DNA of 9,362 bases. Source: Muribaculaceae bacterium (GTDB taxonomy: Bacteria > Bacteroidota > Bacteroidia > Bacteroidales > Muribaculaceae). Below the pieces are notes generated by a model. It was not told the origin of the DNA and searched no databases. It was given only the letters and a program-made list of their open reading frames with translations. Position numbers and translations under genes: made by a program. The DNA lies in contig JAIDTS010000154.1 of the NCBI GenBank assembly GCA_029060585.1, forward strand, positions 1 through 9,362, written 5' to 3'. Shown here piece after piece: positions 6,023 to 9,362 of the stretch (within the stretch, counting starts at the first letter, position 1; each line of letters opens with the position of its first letter).

Positions 6023-8485
6023 TTAATCGAAGATTCCTTCCACTGATTCAGCCTGCACTTCCTGAGGTCCGCTGTCAAGGATCTCTCCCCGGCAGGCGTC
6101 GAAGTCGCCCGGAAACTCAAATCTTGTCTCCTGGCTGTAGGGGAGCGACTTGTCGGCGTACACCTTCTGCATGTAAAGTCCATAGACTGGGAGTGCGGCG
6201 CGCGCGCCCTGGCCGAGCGCCATGGTGTTGAAGTGGATGTAGCGTTCGTCGCCTCCCACCCAGACACCGGTCACGAGTTCAGGCGTGAAGCCCATAAACC
6301 AGCTGTCGGAGTTGGAGTTGGTCGTACCGGTCTTGCCTCCCATCTGTGCGGAGATGCCGTATCGGCTTCGGAGGCTTGCTCCAGTACCGCTCTCTACCAC
6401 GCTCATCAGCATCGACAGTATCTTCCAGTAGCTCTGCTCGCTGGTCACCTCCGTGCGGTGGGGCGTCGCGTTGTAGATTACGTTTCCCTGATTGTCTTCG
6501 ATTCTGGTGACGAAGACAGGATCCGTACGTATTCCTTTGTTAGCGAAAGTAGTGTATGCGCCTACCATGTCTCGCACTGGCACGTCGACAGTTCCGAGAC
6601 ATAGCGGCATATATGCCTCTATGTGGCCTGTGAGGCCGAACACACGCATCTTGTTGGCGAGGTTGATAGGTTTCAGTTCGTTGACGAGGCGCGCCGATAT
6701 CCAGTTGTTGGAGTTGGTCAGAGCCCAGTGGAGCGTCACCATTTCCCCTACGTGTCCGCCGCCGCTGTTGCGGGGGCTCCAGCCGTTGAACGTGGGCTGT
6801 GTGTTCAGGAATTTCGAGCAGGGTGTGAAGTCCTGCTCCATAGCAAGGGTATAGAGGAAAGGCTTGGCTGTAGAGCCGATCTGACGCTTTCCGCGGCTCA
6901 CCATATCATATTGGAACCATTGGAAGTCCGGACCTCCGACGTAAGCCTTAACGTTGCCGGAATGCGGGTCCATGCTCATTAGTCCGGTGCGTAGAATAGA
7001 CTTCATATAGAGCAGCGAATCGCGGGGCGTCATTGTGACCGTCTTGCTTCCGGGCACAGTCTTGCCCTCTTCCTTGACATAGGCGAATACTTCCATCTCG
7101 ACCGGAGTGTTGAACGCACGGTCGATTTCCTCCTGGGAGTGGCCGGCGAGCTTCATGACGCGGTAACGCTCGCTCTGGCGGATGGCGTTCTTGATAAGCT
7201 GCTCGACGCCCTTTGTGGAAAGTTCCGACTGATTGGTGGTGTATGGCCCGTTTTTCTGTCCTTTCTTCTCCTGGAAGAATGCGGGCTGAAGGGTTTCTCC
7301 GAGATGCCTGCGCACTGCCTCCTCGGCATATTCCTGCATGCGGAGGTCGATAGTGGAATATATCTTCAGGCCGTCGGTGTAGAGATTATAGTACGAACCG
7401 TCGGGTTTAGGATTCTTCTCGATCCAGCCGTATAGCGGATTCTCCTCCCACTGGGTTGAGTCGGTGTTGTAATTGCCCATCGCGATGTCGTAGGCCATTT
7501 TGTTGTCGTATTTCTTGCGGTCAGGGCGTTCCGGCTTTTTGGCCGTCATCAACCGGCGGATTTCCTCACGTAGATATGGAGCTGTGCCGACTTTATGGTC
7601 CACCTTGTGGTAGTCGAGGCCAAGCGGTAGTTGCTTGAGGGTTGCGCACTCCTCCTTGGATATTTTTCCGGCCTTCTCCATCTGCTCCAGGACGGTGTTC
7701 CTTCGGTTGAGGGTCCGTTCCGGATGGCGGAGTGGATTGAAGTAACTTGGGTTCTTCAGCATGCCCACGAGCATGGCAGCCTCCTCGCAGCGGAGTTCGC
7801 CGGGTTCCTTGCCGAAATAGACGTTTGCTGCGGTCTTGATTCCGACCGCGTTGTTAAGGAAATCGAAACGGTTGAGATACATGTTGAGGATCTCATCCTT
7901 GGTATAGAAGCGTTCCAGTTTTAGCGCTATCATCCATTCGATAGGTTTCTGCATAGCGCGCTTGAGCATATTGGCGCTGGGCTGAGAGTAGAGCTGCTTG
8001 GCGAGCTGCTGCGTGATGGTAGAAGCGCCACCTGAAGACTTGTCTCCCATCAGGATAGTCTTTACCATCGTACGTCCGAGGGCCATGAAGTCGATGCCGG
8101 AGTGTGACTCGAAGCGTACGTCTTCGGTAGCGATGAGGGCGTCGATCACATATGGAGATAGGGCGTCGTAGTCTGTATATACGCGGTTGCCAGCTCCTGC
8201 GAAGTATCGTCCGAGCTCGGTTGTGCCGTCGGAAGCGTAGACCACGCTGGCTAGTTTGTCGTGTGGATCCTCGAGTTCCTCGATAGGGGGCATATATCCG
8301 ATCACGCCGTTGTAGACCATTAGCATGAAAATGGCGATCACTCCTCCGAGTGCGATGAATGCGATCCACATCCAACGGATTATGGTGGTGGATTTCAATT
8401 TTTTCCTTACCGGTTTGTCATCGGCAAGGAGAGGTATGTCGTCGTCCTGAGACTTTTTGCTTTTGCTGCCTTTGAAAATGTTCAT
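6023..8485 (-). CDS. mrcA: Class A penicillin-binding protein 1A (transglycosylase/transpeptidase)
   Basis: A bifunctional peptidoglycan synthase of 820 residues that polymerises lipid II and cross-links the strands on the outer face of the inner membrane. A basic cytoplasmic tail (1-37) is followed by one membrane anchor (about 38-60). The GT51 domain shows EDVRFESHSGID (121-132, catalytic E121), GGASTITQQLAKQL (152-165), QKPIEWMIALKLER (179-192, second catalytic glutamate E183; families usually have RK rather than QK here) and KDEILNMYLN (196-205). The transpeptidase domain has its nucleophile in STAK (S538-K541), SNN (592-594) and KTGTT (718-722). Length is normal for class A enzymes. The ATG at 8485-8483 lies about 30 nt downstream of a consensus promoter, which supports this start. 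It is probably the first gene of its transcript. mrcA is the nearest standard name; Bacteroidetes have several paralogues and exact orthology is not shown. Confidence 0.94.
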   Translation of the reverse strand: MNIFKGSKSKKSQDDDIPLLADDKPVRKKLKSTTIIRWMWIAFIALGGVIAIFMLMVYNGVIGYMPPIEELEDPHDKLASVVYASDGTTELGRYFAGAGNRVYTDYDALSPYVIDALIATEDVRFESHSGIDFMALGRTMVKTILMGDKSSGGASTITQQLAKQLYSQPSANMLKRAMQKPIEWMIALKLERFYTKDEILNMYLNRFDFLNNAVGIKTAANVYFGKEPGELRCEEAAMLVGMLKNPSYFNPLRHPERTLNRRNTVLEQMEKAGKISKEECATLKQLPLGLDYHKVDHKVGTAPYLREEIRRLMTAKKPERPDRKKYDNKMAYDIAMGNYNTDSTQWEENPLYGWIEKNPKPDGSYYNLYTDGLKIYSTIDLRMQEYAEEAVRRHLGETLQPAFFQEKKGQKNGPYTTNQSELSTKGVEQLIKNAIRQSERYRVMKLAGHSQEEIDRAFNTPVEMEVFAYVKEEGKTVPGSKTVTMTPRDSLLYMKSILRTGLMSMDPHSGNVKAYVGGPDFQWFQYDMVSRGKRQIGSTAKPFLYTLAMEQDFTPCSKFLNTQPTFNGWSPRNSGGGHVGEMVTLHWALTNSNNWISARLVNELKPINLANKMRVFGLTGHIEAYMPLCLGTVDVPVRDMVGAYTTFANKGIRTDPVFVTRIEDNQGNVIYNATPHRTEVTSEQSYWKILSMLMSVVESGTGASLRSRYGISAQMGGKTGTTNSNSDSWFMGFTPELVTGVWVGGDERYIHFNTMALGQGARAALPVYGLYMQKVYADKSLPYSQETRFEFPGDFDACRGEILDSGPQEVQAESVEGIFD

Positions 8486-8512
8486 GAACGTAACTTTTCA
8501 TTTTTTAATCTG

Positions 8513-8543
8513 CAAATTTAGTCATTTTCCCTGATATGGCAAA
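8513..8543 (-). promoter_or_regulatory. Bacteroidetes-type promoter for the PBP1A gene
   Basis: The minus strand reads TTTG (8543-8540), 19 nt, then TAAATTTG (8520-8513), an exact match to TTTG-N19-TAnnTTTG. The -7 box ends 28 nt before the ATG, giving a short leader of roughly 20 nt. Confidence 0.78.
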
Positions 8544-8624
8544 AGCATTTTAGTTAAAAGTCGTAATCCGGGCCAATCGAGGCAAGCTGCGTAGTGCGTT
8601 CATTGGTGCTTCGCGCATTATTAT

Positions 8625-8659
8625 GGAGTATAGAGTATTGGGTACGGGAACGGGAGTGG
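8625..8659. repeat. Degenerate heptamer tract, ATACTCT-like on the minus strand
   Basis: Five 7-nt units can be laid in register: GGAGTAT, AGAGTAT, TGGGTAC, GGGAACG, GGAGTGG. The first two are near-identical and the rest are degraded. Period 7 matches the other tracts in the window. Confidence 0.45.
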
Positions 8660-8663
8660 GGAT

Positions 8664-8712
8664 AAAAAAAAGGCCGGGGATCGCGAGTTTAAAGTCGCGG
8701 TCTCCGGCCTTT
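8664..8712 (-). terminator. Strong intrinsic terminator-like hairpin with T8 on the minus strand
   Basis: Arms 8669-8686 and 8695-8712 pair over 18 positions around an 8-nt loop, with GGCCGG/CCGGCC near the base. On the minus strand the stem runs into eight T residues (8671-8664), which would end transcripts coming from the right. Two stem positions pair as G-T on the plus strand but become A-C mismatches on the minus strand; the outer nine pairs are perfect either way. On the plus strand only T3 follows. A bidirectional role cannot be excluded. Confidence 0.7.
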
Positions 8713-8740
8713 AATATGTAGGGATGTGGAAATGTTCAAA

Positions 8741-8768
8741 GTCTTCAGTCTTCAGTCTTCAGTCTTCA
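8741..8768. repeat. Heptamer tandem repeat, four perfect GTCTTCA units
   Basis: Four identical copies of GTCTTCA without a mismatch, the cleanest heptamer tract in the window. It marks the left edge of the hairpin-rich region, 28 nt to the right of the T8 terminator hairpin. Confidence 0.9.
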
Positions 8769-8791
8769 GAGAGCGAACAAGTCGCAAGCGT

Positions 8792-8850
8792 TGACGGTAT
8801 AGGAGACTGATCCGGCAGGCTGGGAAGCCTGCCGCTCCATAACCCCGTCA
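8792..8850. other. Nested hairpin of three helices, possible structured RNA element
   Basis: Three nested helices: TGACGG (8792-8797) with CCGTCA (8845-8850), GGAG (8802-8805) with CTCC (8835-8838), and CGGCAGGCT (8813-8821) with AGCCTGCCG (8826-8834) closing a GGGA tetraloop. All helices are perfect. The next bases, CCTATG (8851-8856), pair with CATAGG (8867-8872). I do not recognise a known RNA family; it may be part of a dispersed repeat. Confidence 0.45.
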
Positions 8851-8862
8851 CCTATGGCGGGG

Positions 8863-8919
8863 AGAGCATAGGGCGGCGAATTCGGTCATGTCGCGGCCGT
8901 CAGGGTCGATGCTCTTTTT
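8863..8919 (+). terminator. Possible plus-strand terminator-like stem with T tract
   Basis: AGAGCAT (8863-8869) pairs with ATGCTCT (8909-8915) and runs straight into more T residues (8915-8919). The 39-nt interior is GC-rich and can fold further. The loop is long for a classical terminator and no plus-strand gene is known to end here, so this is weak. Confidence 0.25.
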
Positions 8920-8922
8920 GTC

Positions 8923-8950
8923 AATTCATAATGCATAATGCACAATGCAT
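8923..8950. repeat. Heptamer tandem repeat, AATTCAT/AATGCAT family
   Basis: Four units: AATTCAT, AATGCAT, AATGCAC, AATGCAT. It abuts directly the first core-bearing hairpin, which begins at 8951. Confidence 0.85.
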
Positions 8951-8999
8951 AATCGCCGGGACAGTGGACCGTCAGGCCTCAGGCCTGTCGAGGGCGATT
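8951..8999. repeat. Core-bearing hairpin repeat, copy 1
   Basis: Arms AATCGCC (8951-8957) and GGCGATT (8993-8999) plus GACAG (8960-8964) and CTGTC (8985-8989) flank the 20-nt core at 8965-8984. The core has one substitution (A for G) relative to copies 2 and 3. The arm pairing is perfect apart from a 2/3-nt internal loop. Confidence 0.75.
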
Positions 9000-9023
9000 T
9001 GCGATGCGCATGATGCGTTTCCG

Positions 9024-9099
9024 GGATGCCGTGTACGGGCGTGTCGACAGTGGACCGTCAGGCCTCGGGCCTGTCGGCATGGACGTACCGGATGCATCC
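9024..9099. repeat. Core-bearing hairpin repeat, copy 2
   Basis: The core is at 9051-9070. The arms 9033-9050 and 9071-9088 pair over 18 positions with one 2x2 mismatch and two G-T pairs on the plus strand. Beyond an internal loop, GGATGC (9024-9029) pairs with GCATCC (9094-9099). Only the innermost GACAG/CTGTC is shared with copy 1; the outer arms differ. The G-T pairs favour a plus-strand RNA if it is transcribed. Confidence 0.75.
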
Positions 9100-9166
9100 T
9101 TCGTATGCATTGAAGGAGGTTGTGGCAGACTTGTCATTGTGCTCTTTCCGGGTCTCGGGGAGGGGA

Positions 9167-9194
9167 GTCTTCAGTCTTGAGTCTTAAGTCTTAA
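9167..9194. repeat. Heptamer tandem repeat, GTCTTCA/GTCTTAA family
   Basis: Four units: GTCTTCA, GTCTTGA, GTCTTAA, GTCTTAA. A weaker 7-nt rhythm resumes at 9212-9232 (TTGGGAC, TTCGGAC, TTTGTCC). Confidence 0.85.
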
Positions 9195-9198
9195 GAAT

Positions 9199-9251
9199 GC
9201 GGCTTCGCCGCTTGGGACTTCGGACTTTGTCCTCAGCACAGTGTTGAGGAC
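9199..9251. other. Two adjacent hairpins
   Basis: GCGGC (9199-9203) pairs with GCCGC (9207-9211) across a TTC loop. Then GTCCTCAGCAC (9229-9239) pairs with GTGTTGAGGAC (9241-9251) with one G-T pair, effectively a 10-bp stem with a CAG loop. Neither is followed by a T tract. Confidence 0.5.
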
Positions 9252-9271
9252 GGGGAGCTGAAGATTCGGCT

Positions 9272-9335
9272 CTTTGGACACGGCACGGTGTGGACCGTCA
9301 GGCCTCGGGCCACCGTGAGGAAACGCCGTCCAAAG
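9272..9335. repeat. Core-bearing hairpin repeat, copy 3
   Basis: The core is at 9291-9310, identical to copy 2. The arms are unrelated to those of copies 1 and 2 but are again complementary: CTTTGGAC (9272-9279) with GTCCAAAG (9328-9335), GGC (9282-9284) with GCC (9325-9327), and CACGGTG (9284-9290) with CACCGTG (9311-9317), with unpaired bases on the right arm. Confidence 0.72.
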
Positions 9336-9362
9336 GTAGATGGTCAAAGACCGGTTATGAAT

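Larger units (their letters stand above)
8713..9362. other. Gene-free, GC-rich hairpin and repeat mosaic
   Basis: About 650 nt with no open frame that looks like a real protein. It is divided by heptamer arrays at 8741-8768, 8923-8950 and 9167-9194 into three segments rich in inverted repeats. Three copies of a 20-nt core in hairpins lie in the second and third segments. It is noticeably more GC-rich than the short spacers between the other genes. It may be a 3' region of a gene beyond the right edge, a structured RNA, or accumulated repeat DNA. No tRNA, rRNA, tmRNA or RNase P RNA hallmark was found. Confidence 0.6.

Noticed and set aside
8766..8840. Minus-strand open frame of 24 codons starting MERQASQPAG
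   Set aside because: It lies wholly within the inverted-repeat segment and its stop falls inside a GTCTTCA heptamer. There is no promoter or domain. It is more likely a by-product of the repeats, although homologues elsewhere would be worth a search.
8931..9113. Plus-strand open frame of 60 codons
   Set aside because: It begins in a heptamer array and crosses both core hairpins. The composition is repeat-derived (Cys/Arg-rich) with no recognisable domain.
8951..9335. CRISPR array
   Set aside because: The three cores are unevenly spaced (66 and 220 nt apart), are flanked by their own inverted repeats, and have no spacer-length regularity or cas genes.
8951..9335. Integron attC sites
   Set aside because: Palindromic arms with a shared centre recall attC, but the GTTRRRY/RYYYAAC boxes are missing, no cassette genes lie between the copies, and here the shared part is the tip rather than the arms.
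9310..9340. RNase P RNA fragment suggested by GAGGAAA
   Set aside because: Only the short GAGGAAA string matches; the conserved sequence after it and the other universal RNase P blocks are absent.

Overview
The window looks like chromosomal DNA from a member of the Bacteroidales; Muribaculaceae or a relative would fit, but the family is inference. The grounds are the protein set (a zinc-free type B L31, a Bacteroidetes-style PBP1A, a YidE/AspT-type transporter), the lack of Shine-Dalgarno sites, and two exact matches to the Bacteroidetes promoter form TTTG-N19/20-TAnnTTTG (upstream of rpmE2 and of the PBP1A gene). Short heptamer tandem repeats are scattered between genes.

All six genes are on the minus strand, so transcription runs from high to low coordinates. 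In that order they are: a class A penicillin-binding protein (8485-6023); a biotin-carrying oxaloacetate decarboxylase alpha / pyruvate carboxylase B-type protein (5957-4077), 65 nt downstream and perhaps co-transcribed; a hairpin at 4059-4031; an AspT/YidE-type membrane transporter (3882-2188); ribosomal protein L31 type B (2041-1787) with its own promoter and terminator; tRNA-Ile lysidine synthetase tilS (1601-294); and the N-degron adaptor clpS (260-1, cut by the window edge), 33 nt after tilS. These are housekeeping functions: cell wall synthesis, central carbon metabolism, transport, translation and proteolysis. They do not form one dedicated pathway.

The unusual part is 8486-9362, about 880 nt with no credible protein gene. 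It starts with the PBP1A promoter, then a degenerate heptamer tract and a strong hairpin followed on the minus strand by T8. From about 8740 to the right edge it is a GC-rich mosaic of hairpins punctuated by heptamer arrays. Three copies of a 20-nt core (TGGACCGTCAGGCCTCGGGC, one with a single substitution) each sit at the tip of an inverted repeat. The arms differ in sequence between copies but stay complementary. I do not recognise this element. It could be a hairpin-borne dispersed repeat, a structured RNA region, or degenerate mobile DNA. No CRISPR array, insertion sequence, tRNA or rRNA was seen.

Seven-nucleotide periodicity recurs in at least four unrelated repeat families here (AATGCAT/AATTCAT, GTCTTCA, GTTTTAC and a degraded ATACTCT-like tract), always between genes. 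Two of these tracts supply false upstream ATG codons for tilS and the transporter, so I chose the next in-frame start for both.
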